Below, piece after piece: positions 25,353 to 33,749 of a DNA stretch of 33,820 nucleotides. Source of the stretch: Natrialba taiwanensis DSM 12281 (GTDB lineage: Archaea > Halobacteriota > Halobacteria > Halobacteriales > Natrialbaceae); NCBI RefSeq assembly GCF_000337595.1, contig NZ_AOIL01000028.1, positions 50,639 through 84,458 of the forward strand. The letters run 5' to 3'. The notes below the pieces were generated by a model that worked only from the letters and a program-made list of their open reading frames with translations, was not told where the DNA came from and made no database searches. How positions within the stretch are numbered: position 1 is the first letter of the stretch; every line of letters begins with the position of its first letter. Both the position numbers and the translations under genes were made by a program.

Positions 25353-25763
25353 CTACGCCGGTGCCTCGAGTTCTTCGAACTCGCGAACTCGATTCCGGAC
25401 CGTGTCCGAAAGCGGCGTCGGGTGTCCCGTGTCGGGATCGACGCGGACAATCGTCGTTTCCGCGGTCGCGGCAATTTCGTCGCCGGTACGGATCTCGTAG
25501 GCCAGCGTACAACTGCTGTCGCCGAGGTCAGTCACTTCGAGCGCGACGACGGGGTCGTCGTCCATCGTAATCGGACGTTCGTACGAAATTTCGAGATTCG
25601 CGATGACGAACGCCAGTTCCTCCTGGGGAGTCTCGAGAACGTCCGCGATGTAGTCGGTTCGGGCGGCTTCGAGGTAACTCGCGTAGACGGCGTGGTTGAC
25701 GTGATCCATCGGATCGAGGTCGCGGTACCGAACGGGAACCGCGACGGTAAACTTCTCACTCAT
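25353..25763 (-). CDS. Hotdog-fold acyl-CoA thioesterase (4HBT family)
   Basis: The 136-residue protein matches the 4-hydroxybenzoyl-CoA thioesterase/YbgC-type hotdog family. VRYRDLDPMDHVNHAVYASYLEAAR near residue 11 carries the conserved aspartate and the D-H-V-N-H-a-x-Y pattern at the active site, followed by a long hydrophobic helix. LEISYERPITMDDDPVVALEV and CTLAYEIRTGDEIAATAETTIV complete the strands. Such enzymes cleave acyl-CoA thioesters; the chain is not predictable here. The ATG at 25763 is preferred to a start at 25790, which adds MCDPLSKHT. Confidence 0.9.
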   Translation of the reverse strand: MSEKFTVAVPVRYRDLDPMDHVNHAVYASYLEAARTDYIADVLETPQEELAFVIANLEISYERPITMDDDPVVALEVTDLGDSSCTLAYEIRTGDEIAATAETTIVRVDPDTGHPTPLSDTVRNRVREFEELEAPA

Positions 25764-25879
25764 TGTGTGTTTCGAAAGCGGGTCGCACAAAAGTACACAT
25801 CGGTTTCGACGAGTTGCCGCTTCGCGAATTCGGGAGAGCGACGAAACGCGGATCCGGACGTGTCGAACGACGACAGCGG

Positions 25880-26650
25880 CTACGCCGACTCGCCGTACAT
25901 CGCGGCGTGCTCGGCACAGAACGCGGGCTCGCGCAACTGCGCCTCGATCAGTTCCTCGTGATAGTGCGCGTTAAAGAGTCGGCAGGAGTCCCGCTCGCAG
26001 AACGGTTCGCCCGTCTCCAGATAGTGCACTGCCTGCAGGACATACCCCTTCAGCGCGTCGGTCGTCCGCGGATCGTCCGCGACCAGGAACTCGCCTTCGA
26101 CCTGATTCTCGAGCACTTCCCGCGGCGGCGTATCGCCCGACAACAGGGCATGGCGCTGCTTCTCTTCGTAGTACGCCTCGGGCTTCGCCGGCGCTTCGTA
26201 GAGGCCGGGGACCGAGATCAGCGCCGGCTGTCCGAGGACGGAAACTCGCTTGTGCCAGCGGCCGTCGTGCTCGCCCCAGGTCCCGATCGCTCTGTCGAGC
26301 ACCGGAACGTGTACCGCATCGAGTTCACGATCGGCCGCCGGCAACGCCTCGTTCAGCGCGCGCTGAATTCCGATACCATCGTAGAGTACCCCTCCCTCGC
26401 GCTCGGGATCATCGAGCGCTCGCTCCTCGTATCGGATCGTCCCCAGCATGGTGTTTCCCGTGCTGAACTCGTGCGGCGATTGCACGCGCGCCTCGGCGAA
26501 CCGTTCGGCGAGGTCGTCGGTGCGGTGTACGTCGAGGAACCGATCGCGAACGGAAACGGAAGCGTCGACGTGCGCTTCGAGCCAGCCGGCGATGGCCTCA
26601 ATGTCGGCCACCGTCGTCGGCGCTCGATAAATGACGATTTGCTCGACCAT
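25880..26650 (-). CDS. Conserved archaeal protein with Cys/His-rich C-terminus (putative metalloprotein)
   Basis: The 256-residue protein starts MVEQIVIYRAPTTVADIEAI and ends with FCERDSCRLFNAHYHEELIEAQ and EPAFCAEH. The tail offers C-x4-C, H-x-H-E and a final C-x2-H, a likely metal site. From memory this resembles an archaeal family annotated as a putative metallopeptidase related to archaemetzincins (DUF6775), but I cannot confirm it. The canonical HExxHxxGxxH zinc motif is not seen. The middle part (NTMLGTIRYEERALDDPE, then LYDGIGIQRALNE) is globular. The ATG at 26650 was chosen as giving a clean first strand; the frame is open to 26770. It is divergent from the small gene at 26775. Confidence 0.7.
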   Translation of the reverse strand: MVEQIVIYRAPTTVADIEAIAGWLEAHVDASVSVRDRFLDVHRTDDLAERFAEARVQSPHEFSTGNTMLGTIRYEERALDDPEREGGVLYDGIGIQRALNEALPAADRELDAVHVPVLDRAIGTWGEHDGRWHKRVSVLGQPALISVPGLYEAPAKPEAYYEEKQRHALLSGDTPPREVLENQVEGEFLVADDPRTTDALKGYVLQAVHYLETGEPFCERDSCRLFNAHYHEELIEAQLREPAFCAEHAAMYGESA

Positions 26651-26774
26651 ATATTCTCTAGTTGTACCACAGAGTGAATCAGTTACGGTCGGCGTCGAAC
26701 GCGGACCCCGCACATTCATCACCGAACAAACATCACGGTACGACATGTTCCCGCCGTTCGTCTCTCGCAATTCG

Positions 26775-27050
26775 ATGGTATCGGACGAGGCAAGCCCGTT
26801 CCTACAGGCATATCGGGACGTTGTTATCTACGACGGACCCGAGCCAGACGACGTGCTCTACGAGGGACCGCTCGTCGTCCACGGAAACGGCTGGCTTGAA
26901 CTCGAGGGAGATCGGCTCCTCTCACCGAGTGCCGTTCATCACGTCGACATCGACGATGGTGAGGCTGAAGTCGACGACCGATCCGGTGACTTGTCTACAG
27001 ACGGGAAGCGAGATCACGGTCACGATCGGGACACCGAGTACGGATTTTAG
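26775..27050 (+). CDS. Hypothetical haloarchaeal protein, about 91 residues
   Basis: From the ATG at 26775 the product has a compact part (FLQAYRDVVIYDGPEPDDVLYEGPLVVHGNGWLELEGDRLLSPSAVHHV) that reads as a small beta barrel or SH3-like fold, then a disordered D/H-rich tail. An upstream ATG at 26745 (MFPPFVSRNS...) is also in frame. The acidity and good strand pattern support a real gene. No family is recognised. Its stop overlaps the end of the decayed epimerase on the other strand by 4 bases. Confidence 0.55.
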   Translation: MVSDEASPFLQAYRDVVIYDGPEPDDVLYEGPLVVHGNGWLELEGDRLLSPSAVHHVDIDDGEAEVDDRSGDLSTDGKRDHGHDRDTEYGF

Positions 27051-27473
27051 CTGTCGATAAACGACGGTCCGTCGACGAGTTCAGTTTCGGCATCCCGCCA
27101 GGTGTGGGCGGGTTCCCAGCCGAGTTCAGTTGTCGCTTTGGCCGTCGAGAACGCGGATTCCTCGCCTTCGAGGTTGCATTCCGCCGGCCGCGCTCCGAAG
27201 ACGGTCTCGATCACGTTCGCGGTGGGTCGGCCGAGGTAGTTATCGGCGGCCATCGCGTGGGACGCTTCGTGGCCGTCGATATCAGCTGCAAGCGCGGCAT
27301 CGACGATCGAGACGACGTCGCGGATGTCGACGTAGGATCAGAAGTTACCGCTCGGTTCGGCTGTCTCGGGGGGCGCTCGAGATCGATGCCGATACCTCGT
27401 GGCCGTCGGTTGCGAAGTGATCGACCGCCCAGCTCCCCGCACCGCCGGCCGCACCGGTAACGACGAGTTTCAT
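27047..27473 (-). pseudogene. NAD-dependent epimerase/dehydratase remnant with internal deletion
   Basis: The minus strand begins MKLVVTGAAGGAGSWAVDHF, the Rossmann start of an extended short-chain dehydrogenase, and runs only ~40 codons to RTER before a TAA. It resumes in another frame with YVDIRDVVSIVDAALAADIDGHEASHAMAADNYLGRPTANVIE and the typical C-terminus FSTAKATTELGWEPAHTWRD. About 150-200 residues, including the catalytic YxxxK, are missing between the two parts. The gene has lost its centre and is not functional. Functional relatives epimerise or reduce nucleotide sugars. It lies next to thi4, on the same strand. Confidence 0.8.
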
Positions 27474-27626
27474 GTCCGAACGCTGTATCACGGCCGCGAA
27501 AACGGTGTGGATTTCGGTGGGGGACGACGATTGCTACCTTGAGATGGGCGTTGCTGGCCGAGTGGGCATTCAGACACCTTCTTCCGACGCGACTACTATC
27601 ACCACAACCACCTACCGACCGGTCGC

Positions 27627-28556
27627 TCAGTCGTCCGCCGGCGCGGCCCGCGAAGTCAACTCGACCGGCTCGGCGTCGACTTCGAGTTCGTCGAGCGCGA
27701 CCTGGGCGGCGCGCTTGCCGGAGACGAGCATGGCACCGAAGGTGGGCCCCATCCGCGGGAGACCGTAGGTCGTCGCGGTTGCCATTCCGGTCGCGATCAG
27801 GCCATCGTGGACGAGACCGGTGTGCTCGACGACGGCGTCCTCGGACTTGCCGACCCACATCGAGTCGTGACCGGGCGAGTCGTGGCCGGGCGCGCCGTAG
27901 CTGTCGTCGCCGGTCTGGTCCATGCCCGTAGCGCTAGTCTCGGCGTCGCCGATGCCCGGGGCGTCGAGGACGCCGCGCTCGTCGAGTTTCTTGACCGCCA
28001 TCGCGTCGTGGCCGGTCGCATCGATGACCAGATCCGCCTCGACCGCGATCGGATCGACGCAGGTGATCTCGCGCGGGAGCGCGTGGACCGGCGTCCAGTT
28101 CATCACGATCCCTGAGACCTTGTGATCCTCGCGGATGACGATATCGGTGAACTCGGTCATATTCTGCATCTTCGCGCCGGCGTCGCAGGCGGCCTTGATG
28201 AGTCCGGAACAGGCCTCAGGACCGTTTGCGATGTACAGTCCCTCGCTATCCTGGGACTGTTTGTACGAGACGTCGAGGTCCGCTAAGACCTGCTGGGCGG
28301 GGTCGCGGACGGTAACTTTGTTCATCAGGAAACCACCGAGCCAGAACCCGCCGCCGAGGTAGTTGTTCTTCTCGACAACCATCGTCTTGACGCCGCGCTC
28401 GGAGAGTTCTTTCGCGGCCGTGAGCCCGGAGGGCCCGCCGCCGATGATGATGACGTCCGAGTCCGAGAAGTCCATGAACTCCTCGGTCCATTCCTGTCCG
28501 ATTGCGCGCGTTACGTCGGCTTCGCCGACCTGGCTGAACTGATCAAACTCGCTCAT
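27627..28556 (-). CDS. thi4: Thiamine thiazole synthase Thi4
   Basis: The 309-residue protein makes the thiazole half of thiamine from NAD and glycine. It has the FAD/NAD-type fold with [17 protein letters not shown] (36-51), [16 protein letters not shown] and [11 protein letters not shown]166 in [23 protein letters not shown] lies where yeast THI4 has its sacrificial sulfur-donor cysteine and Methanocaldococcus has histidine; a Haloferax Thi4 cysteine at nearly the same number is, as I recall, reported essential. The start [10 protein letters not shown] at 28556 is canonical; the frame is open 18 bases further (MIPPSC). A haloarchaeal insertion ([20 protein letters not shown] and [11 protein letters not shown]) occupies ~215-245. 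ThiR, encoded 3 kb away, probably controls it. No riboswitch is seen upstream. Confidence 0.94.
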   Translation of the reverse strand: MSEFDQFSQVGEADVTRAIGQEWTEEFMDFSDSDVIIIGGGPSGLTAAKELSERGVKTMVVEKNNYLGGGFWLGGFLMNKVTVRDPAQQVLADLDVSYKQSQDSEGLYIANGPEACSGLIKAACDAGAKMQNMTEFTDIVIREDHKVSGIVMNWTPVHALPREITCVDPIAVEADLVIDATGHDAMAVKKLDERGVLDAPGIGDAETSATGMDQTGDDSYGAPGHDSPGHDSMWVGKSEDAVVEHTGLVHDGLIATGMATATTYGLPRMGPTFGAMLVSGKRAAQVALDELEVDAEPVELTSRAAPADD

Positions 28557-28796
28557 ACAACTAGGTGGTATCATCCAGTAGTGAAAAGTCTATCGCGATG
28601 ATTCGCAAGGGCGCGTGAAAAACGGATCAAGCAGAAGAGCCGGTGGGAGGCCCGATATCGTCGCTACGGCATCAGCGACGGCTTCGGCGGGCATCCGACT
28701 GCTCTTCTCGCACGTAGGGTAGTTCGAGGCTCCCGAGTGAACCCCGCGTTTCGGCCCATGCAATAGAACGGGCGACGAACAGCTGAGAGGACTGTG

Positions 28797-28830
28797 GTTT
28801 TATCTTGCTCAGTACGAATTACGTTCGTAC
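28797..28830 (+). promoter_or_regulatory. Promoter with perfect palindromic operator before the DUF4129 operon
   Basis: A TATA-like TTTTATCTT (28797-28805) is followed at 28812-28830 by GTACGAATTACGTTCGTAC, a perfect 7-base inverted repeat around a 5-base centre. The palindrome ends 4 bases before the ATG and covers the expected transcription start, a position where a bound repressor would block initiation. Confidence 0.6.
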
Positions 28831-28834
28831 GTGA

Positions 28835-29530
28835 ATGCGTCAAAATAGGTCCGTCCTGATCGCAACTGCGTTCCTTTCGATCCTGACGCTCGGCGTTACC
28901 GCCTCTGTCCTCGAGACAACGCCGATCACCACCACCTATGATGTCTCCGCTGAGAGTTCCGCTCCGGGAGGCCTGTCCATCATGGATGTTCTGCTATTGC
29001 TCGTCGTTTCGTTTTTCGACCTGTTCGGGATCGAGTTCGATCCCGCCATCCTCGGGACCGGCACCGGTTCTTGGGCCGGCGGGCTCGGTCTGCTCCTCGC
29101 ACTTCTGCGCTCGGCCGCGCTTCCCCTCGTCGGTATCGGCGCGGTCGTCGCCGTTCTCCTGCTCGTCAGTCGTCGGGTCCCCGAGTCGAGCGCTGTCATC
29201 GGTCTCTCCGCGCTGGCGACCCGGCGGCGGTCGGCGACACGCTCAGCGCGTTCGGACGAGACGGGCGAATCCTGGCCACCCGCCGAGCCGGAATCCGGCG
29301 TGGCCGAGGCGTGGGTCGAGATGACCGAACCGCTCGAACCGGACCGGCCGCACTGTCGCACGCCGACGGAGTGGGCCGAGACCGCTATCGACGCCGGCTT
29401 CGACGAGAGCGCCGTAACCGCAGTCACGGAACTGTTTCGGGAGACCCGCTACGGTGAGGCGGCCGAAACAACCGCGTACCGACGGAAAGCGAGGCGTGAA
29501 CTCGAACGGCTCGACGGTGATTCCGAGTGA
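28835..29530 (+). CDS. DUF4129 domain membrane protein
   Basis: The 231-residue protein has an N-terminal signal-like helix (SVLIATAFLSILTLGVTASVL), a hydrophobic segment in MDVLLLLVVSFFDLFGI, and a transmembrane helix near 100-120 (LPLVGIGAVVAVLLLVSRRV). Its cytoplasmic C-terminal part is RTPTEWAETAIDAGFDESAVTAVTELFRETRYGEA, the DUF4129 signature. DUF4129 proteins sit beside DUF58 and MoxR genes and transglutaminase-like proteins in many prokaryotes; their role is unproven. The stop overlaps the next gene's GTG by 4 bases. The operon begins here, behind the palindromic promoter. Confidence 0.85.
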   Translation: MRQNRSVLIATAFLSILTLGVTASVLETTPITTTYDVSAESSAPGGLSIMDVLLLLVVSFFDLFGIEFDPAILGTGTGSWAGGLGLLLALLRSAALPLVGIGAVVAVLLLVSRRVPESSAVIGLSALATRRRSATRSARSDETGESWPPAEPESGVAEAWVEMTEPLEPDRPHCRTPTEWAETAIDAGFDESAVTAVTELFRETRYGEAAETTAYRRKARRELERLDGDSE

Positions 29531-30108
29531 GCAACCCGAGATCGATTATTCGATGGATATCCGCCGCTGGCGGCATCCTCTCACTCTGTGCCGGGCTCGC
29601 CGTCTTGGTCGCCCCGCCGATCGGCGGCGCTCTTCACTGGCCGTGGGATGATGAAATACTGCTGGTCGCGTTTTTCGTCGTCGTGTTCGTGATCGCGGGT
29701 CTTCTCCTCCCGTTTGTTCTGCTCGACGATTCCGACCGGGCGGATCGCACGCCGCCGGAACCGATTCCATCGACGCCGCCACCCGGACGCGGGCTCGAAC
29801 ATGTTCTGGATCGACGATGGCTCCTGTCGCTCCCGCCGGCTCGACGGCACCGCGTTCGAGGCGGGCTCAGACGGACGACCATTCGAACGATCGTCCGAAC
29901 TGAAGGGTGCGCCACGGAAACAGCCCGCGACCACCTCGCGGACGGAACGTGGACGGACGATCCGGTCGCGGCGGCGTTCGTTCGTCCCGAACCCGAATCG
30001 GACGGCTCACTTCTCCGATCGCTCCGGGAACGGTTGTACTTCACGCGAAGGGCGCGGCGAACGGCGCGGGCGGTTCTGATGCTCGCCGCGGAGGACGCCC
30101 GTCGATGA
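29527..30108 (+). CDS. Membrane protein of the DUF4129/DUF58 operon (DUF7269-like)
   Basis: The 193-residue product, starting at a GTG inside the previous stop, has two transmembrane helices near the start (AAGGILSLCAGLAVLVAPPIGG and ILLVAFFVVVFVIAGLLLPFVLL). An arginine-rich cytoplasmic region follows (LDRRWLLSLPPARRHRVRGGLRRTTIRTIVRTEG), then a helix reading CATETARDHLADGTWTDDPVAAAFV. The position between DUF4129 and DUF58 genes and this tail fit the haloarchaeal DUF7269 family; that label is from memory. The ATGA overlap with the next gene shows coupling. Confidence 0.78.
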   Translation: MSNPRSIIRWISAAGGILSLCAGLAVLVAPPIGGALHWPWDDEILLVAFFVVVFVIAGLLLPFVLLDDSDRADRTPPEPIPSTPPPGRGLEHVLDRRWLLSLPPARRHRVRGGLRRTTIRTIVRTEGCATETARDHLADGTWTDDPVAAAFVRPEPESDGSLLRSLRERLYFTRRARRTARAVLMLAAEDARR

Positions 30109-31361
30109 CAGCTCGGCGAACGACTCGCTGGAATAGCGCGCTGATCGCCGCCCTCCTCACCAGCGGAATCGGTGCGCTAGTAGCGGACCCGACGCTATTG
30201 CTCCTCTCGATCCCGCCCGTCGTCTTCGCCGTCTATTCGCACGTCCCCGCGTCGCCCGCCACGACGCTCGAACTCGAACGGTCGTGTACCGAGCCCGCCC
30301 CCTCACACGGGCAGGCCGTGGAAGTGACGGTCACGCTCAAAAACGCGGGCGACCGGACGCTCCCCAACGTGTGTCTCGTCGACGGAGTCCCGCCGATGCT
30401 CTCGGTTACCGACGGCTCGGCCCGACACGCGGCGGCGCTCGGCCCCGGCGACAAGACGACCTTCTCCTACACGGTTACCGCGAAACACGGAACCCATCGT
30501 TTCAGGCCGGCCGCCGTCGTTCTCGAGGATATCAGCGGCAGCGTCGCGGTCGAGACGAACGTCGAGACGGAAACCGAACTTGCCTGTCGGTCGCCGGTTC
30601 GAACCGCGACGCTCGAACAGATAGCACACCGGTATGCAGGATCGACTATCACGGTCGATAACGGACACGGAACCGTATTCTCAACTGTCCGTTCCTACCA
30701 ACCGGGAGATCCACAGCGAACAATCGACTGGAACCGCTACGCGCGCGACCGCGAGCTGACCACGATCAGTTTTCGCGACGAGCGCTCTCGAGCCACTCTC
30801 CTCTGTCTCGATGCGCGAGAAGTCTGCTACCGCTCAGACAGTAGCGACGAACCGCACGCCGTCTTCTACGCGTGTACCGTCGCGCGCGAATTACTCGATA
30901 CCATCGCGACCGCGAACGGACCGGTCGGGCTCGCGGTCTTCGGTACCAAACAGCGGTACATTACCCCGAACACCGGAGCGCACCACGTCGAAACAATACG
31001 ACAAACGCTCAACGATCCGAAACTGCTGCCGCTCGAACCGCCGAACAGAACTCGTCCCGGAGACACCGATGAACTACCGATTCGGCCGCTTCGAACGCGG
31101 TTCGGGGAGGCTAGCATCCTCCTGATATCTCCGTTACTCGACGACTCCCCGCTCGAAACGGCTCGAACCCTCCGCACAGACGGCCAGCCGGTGACGGTTA
31201 TCTCGCCGGCCGTCACGGCGACGCGGTCGCTCGGGACTGCGGTCGCAGGACTCCGACGGGACAACCGTCTAGGGGCCCTTCGGCGATCGAACGTGACGGT
31301 TATCGACTGGGATCCCGAGACGGCCCTCGAGACGGCGATACGAGCGGGGGCGAACCGATGA
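30105..31361 (+). CDS. DUF58 domain protein
   Basis: The 418-residue protein starts with two membrane helices (ALIAALLTSGIGALVADP, LLLLSIPPVVFAVYS). A CARDB/Ig-like beta domain follows (~55-160, VEVTVTLKNAGDRTLPNVCLVDGVPP). The DUF58 core has its hallmark at ~196-218: VRSYQPGDPQRTIDWNRYARDREL. A VWA-like C-terminal region follows (LLCLDAR, then PVGLAVFGTKQRYITPNTG and VIDWDPE). DUF58 proteins work with MoxR AAA ATPases, possibly in metallo-protein or envelope maturation, but no moxR is seen here. Starts overlap at both ends with neighbours by 4 bases (ATGA). Confidence 0.9.
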   Translation: MTARRTTRWNSALIAALLTSGIGALVADPTLLLLSIPPVVFAVYSHVPASPATTLELERSCTEPAPSHGQAVEVTVTLKNAGDRTLPNVCLVDGVPPMLSVTDGSARHAAALGPGDKTTFSYTVTAKHGTHRFRPAAVVLEDISGSVAVETNVETETELACRSPVRTATLEQIAHRYAGSTITVDNGHGTVFSTVRSYQPGDPQRTIDWNRYARDRELTTISFRDERSRATLLCLDAREVCYRSDSSDEPHAVFYACTVARELLDTIATANGPVGLAVFGTKQRYITPNTGAHHVETIRQTLNDPKLLPLEPPNRTRPGDTDELPIRPLRTRFGEASILLISPLLDDSPLETARTLRTDGQPVTVISPAVTATRSLGTAVAGLRRDNRLGALRRSNVTVIDWDPETALETAIRAGANR

Positions 31362-32086
31362 GCGGCCTTCCGGATAAGCCGACCGATCCGACTCCAGCGA
31401 GCGCGAGCGCCGGCGTTGCATTCGTCGCGGTTTTCGGTGCGTGCATCGCCGGGTCAACGGATCCGAGACAGACGGCCCCGCTCCTTTTGGAAGCGATCGG
31501 GCTGACACTCCTCATCGGCGGGGGACTGCTCCGCCGCCGCCGGTATCGACTCGTCGGAAGCGCGGTCACCGGATTCGGATTCATCGTTGCCACCGTGGCG
31601 CTTGGTGCCTCTGTCACCCTTTCTCTTCCGTTGTCTCCGTTACTCATCCTGCTCGCGTCGGGGTCCGGAACGCTACTGGTAACCCTCGGCGTATTTCCCG
31701 TATATGGTAGGTTCGCCCGATCGTTCACGACAGCCGGTGTTGCACTCGTATTCGCCGGCGTGACAGCAACTGCTCTCATCGACGGAGCGCCACTGTGGCG
31801 ATCGACGGTCGCCGTAACGATGGTGCTTCTCTCGTGGGACACGGCCGAGCGAGCGGTCACGCTCGGCGAACGGGTCGGCGGCGCTGCTGAAACCCGCTCC
31901 GTAGAACTGGCCGGAGCGATGGCGAGTTCAGGTGTGGCTCTGATAGCAATCATCCTCACGATCGCCGTCTCCCGTATCCCGGCCATCGGGTCTTCCATCG
32001 GAGGACTGGCACTGCTTTTGGTCGCAACCACGACGTTTCTCCTCGCGCTAGCTCACTTTCCCCAGATGCCGACCCCTCGACAGTGA
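31358..32086 (+). CDS. Polytopic membrane protein ending the DUF58 operon (DUF7519-like)
   Basis: The 242-residue protein has about eight hydrophobic segments, for example AGVAFVAVFGACIAGS, LLLEAIGLTLLIGGGLL, AVTGFGFIVATVALGASVTLSL, LLILLASGSGTLLVTLGVFPVY and LALLLVATTTFLLALAHF. The central loop LLSWDTAERAVTLGERVG is the only conserved-looking polar motif; SWDxAE recalls the haloarchaeal DUF7519 family. Its ATG lies in the DUF58 stop (ATGA). The operon ends here and about 150 bases separate it from the convergent halocyanin gene. Confidence 0.75.
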   Translation: MSGLPDKPTDPTPASASAGVAFVAVFGACIAGSTDPRQTAPLLLEAIGLTLLIGGGLLRRRRYRLVGSAVTGFGFIVATVALGASVTLSLPLSPLLILLASGSGTLLVTLGVFPVYGRFARSFTTAGVALVFAGVTATALIDGAPLWRSTVAVTMVLLSWDTAERAVTLGERVGGAAETRSVELAGAMASSGVALIAIILTIAVSRIPAIGSSIGGLALLLVATTTFLLALAHFPQMPTPRQ

Positions 32087-32234
32087 CACGCACGGAACGC
32101 TGTCTCTCGATGTGATTACAATTCGATGCCGCTGCTCGGGCGGGACCGTCGAAGAAAATGGATTCCGCTCTCAACCGTCGATCCTTGCCCCTCGGACGAG
32201 CCGCGAACGGTGACCCGCCTCCTCATACTCCCGC

Positions 32235-32672
32235 CTACTCGCTGACGATGATCGTCCCGACCATGTCCGCATTGACGTGCGGAATACAGATGTACTCGTA
32301 CCGGCCGGGGACCTCGAAGGTGTGCTCGAACGTCTCGCGGGTATCGAGCCCGCCGCTGTGGTTCTCGCGCCACTGCTCGCGAGCGGTCGCGTCGTCCTCG
32401 AAGCCGCCGGTCGCGAAGTACTCCGCATCGTCCGGGATGCCCGATTCGAGCGCCGTAATCGTGTGAATCGCCCCGCTCGTGTTCTTCCAGACGACCGTCT
32501 CCCCGACAGTGGCCTCGTACTCCCGAGGGAGGAACTCGTTGCGAGTCATCCCGATGGTGCAGTCGTCGCCGCTGCAGGGCGAATCGTCGAACACACCGAG
32601 GGTGGACGTACAGCCGGCGAGGCTGGCCGAGAGGGACGTGCCGACGGCGGCGAGATAGGCGCGCCGGTTCAT
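32235..32672 (-). CDS. Halocyanin-like blue copper lipoprotein
   Basis: The 145-residue protein starts with a Tat-type signal (MNRRAYLAAVGTSLSASLAGC) ending in a lipobox at C21, so it is exported and membrane-anchored. The plastocyanin-like domain has all four type-1 copper ligands: H70 in SGAIHTITA, C129 and H132 in YEYICIPH, and M137 in NADMVG. Two further cysteines (C33, C38) in SPCSGDDC near the start could form a disulfide. Such proteins carry electrons at the outer face of the membrane. It is divergent from pssA and convergent with the DUF58 operon. Confidence 0.94.
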   Translation of the reverse strand: MNRRAYLAAVGTSLSASLAGCTSTLGVFDDSPCSGDDCTIGMTRNEFLPREYEATVGETVVWKNTSGAIHTITALESGIPDDAEYFATGGFEDDATAREQWRENHSGGLDTRETFEHTFEVPGRYEYICIPHVNADMVGTIIVSE

Positions 32673-32846
32673 ACCGAACGCTTGGGAGACTCGCGATATA
32701 ACCGCCCCGGTTCCGGGCTCCGGTTCGACGCTCGAACCACCGTCAGCACTGTCCGCTTGGAGCCCTGTCTCTGCCCTTTCTGCCCACTATCTGCGCTCTC
32801 CCCAGCCATGCACCAAAATCTCTGCCGGCTCCCGCGCCGTCCCACA

Positions 32847-32894
32847 CGACTCCCATATCCGCCGATTCCCATACCCACCGGCTCCCATACTCGC
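32847..32894 (+). repeat. Three tandem 16-base repeats upstream of pssA
   Basis: Three contiguous imperfect units, CGACTCCCATATCCGC, CGATTCCCATACCCAC and CGGCTCCCATACTCGC, share CG-x-(C/T)TCCCATA. A weaker fourth unit (CGGCTCCCGCGCCGTC) lies at 32826-32841. They end about 55 bases before the preferred pssA start. Confidence 0.75.
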
Positions 32895-32948
32895 CCTGTC
32901 GTCATGAAACGAAAACACGTAAGGTACACGCCCGCCGAATCCGCGAGT

Positions 32949-33674
32949 ATGCTCCCCCGGTTCGTCGGGCGACTGGGCGTCGCCGACGCGGTGACGATCG
33001 CCAATGCCGCCCTGGGGTTTGTCGCCGTCGTCGTCGCCTTCGTCGACATCGACCTCGCCGCCCGACTCATCCTGCTCGCCGCCGTCGCCGACGGTCTCGA
33101 CGGTATCCTGGCCCGCCGCTACGGCGGCACCGATGCCGGCCCCTACCTCGATTCCCTCGCCGACGTCGCCTCCTTCGCCGTCGCCCCCGCCACCCTCGCG
33201 TTCGTCGTCATCACGGGCGGGCTCGACATCTCGTACGAGACCGTGACTGGTGAACTCCTGCTCGTCTCCGGCGTCTGCGCGCTGTTCGTCGCTATGGCCG
33301 TCGCTCGACTCGGCCTCTACACCGCCTACGATACCGCCGTCAACTACACCGAAGGCATCCAGACGACCCTCGCGGCGACCGTCCTCGGCGCGGCGATCCT
33401 CGCCGGCGTCGCCAACCCCTGGCTCGTCCTCGCCGTGACGGGCGCGTTCTGTTACCTGATGGTCTCGCGGATCAGCTACCCGGACCTGCTCGCCCGCGAC
33501 GCCGCCATCATGGGCGTCGTCCACGTCCTCGCAATCTTGATCCCGAATTTCGCCGGTCGCACGTTCCCCTACGCCCTCTTGACGCTCGGACTCGCCTACA
33601 TGACGCTCAGCCCCTGGTTCTACTGGCGCGAGGAAACTCCCCAGCAGGGGACGACCGCGCATGGAAACGCTTAG
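32949..33674 (+). CDS. pssA: Archaetidylserine synthase (CDP-alcohol phosphatidyltransferase)
   Basis: The 241-residue membrane protein has the CDP-alcohol phosphotransferase signature D-G-x2-A-R-x8-G-x3-D-x3-D in DGLDGILARRYGGTDAGPYLDSLAD, with about seven transmembrane helices around it. It would transfer serine to CDP-archaeol to form archaetidylserine. In haloarchaea this enzyme works with archaetidylserine decarboxylase and the archaeosortase system that attaches lipid to S-layer proteins. The ATG at 32949 gives the usual start MLPRFVGRLGVADAVTIANAALG; an ATG 45 bases upstream (MKRKHVRYTP) is in frame and possible. The tandem 16-base repeats lie just upstream. Confidence 0.88.
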   Translation: MLPRFVGRLGVADAVTIANAALGFVAVVVAFVDIDLAARLILLAAVADGLDGILARRYGGTDAGPYLDSLADVASFAVAPATLAFVVITGGLDISYETVTGELLLVSGVCALFVAMAVARLGLYTAYDTAVNYTEGIQTTLAATVLGAAILAGVANPWLVLAVTGAFCYLMVSRISYPDLLARDAAIMGVVHVLAILIPNFAGRTFPYALLTLGLAYMTLSPWFYWREETPQQGTTAHGNA

Positions 33675-33749
33675 GACAATCCTGACACGACCGTAGCGTA
33701 TGAACAGTGGTACGCGTCGGCGTCGTCCCACCCCCGGGGCGGTGAGAGT

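Noticed and set aside
25763-26677. 304-codon plus-strand frame opposite the Cys/His-rich protein
   Set aside because: Arginine-rich shadow with no domain; the minus-strand frame has protein-like composition and a conserved tail.
28557-28834. TPP riboswitch upstream of thi4
   Set aside because: No recognisable thi-box sequence is present; ThiR offers a protein-based control, and the start has a leaderless layout.
32826-32894. CRISPR array
   Set aside because: Repeat units are 16 bases, contiguous and imperfect, with no spacers and no cas genes in the window.
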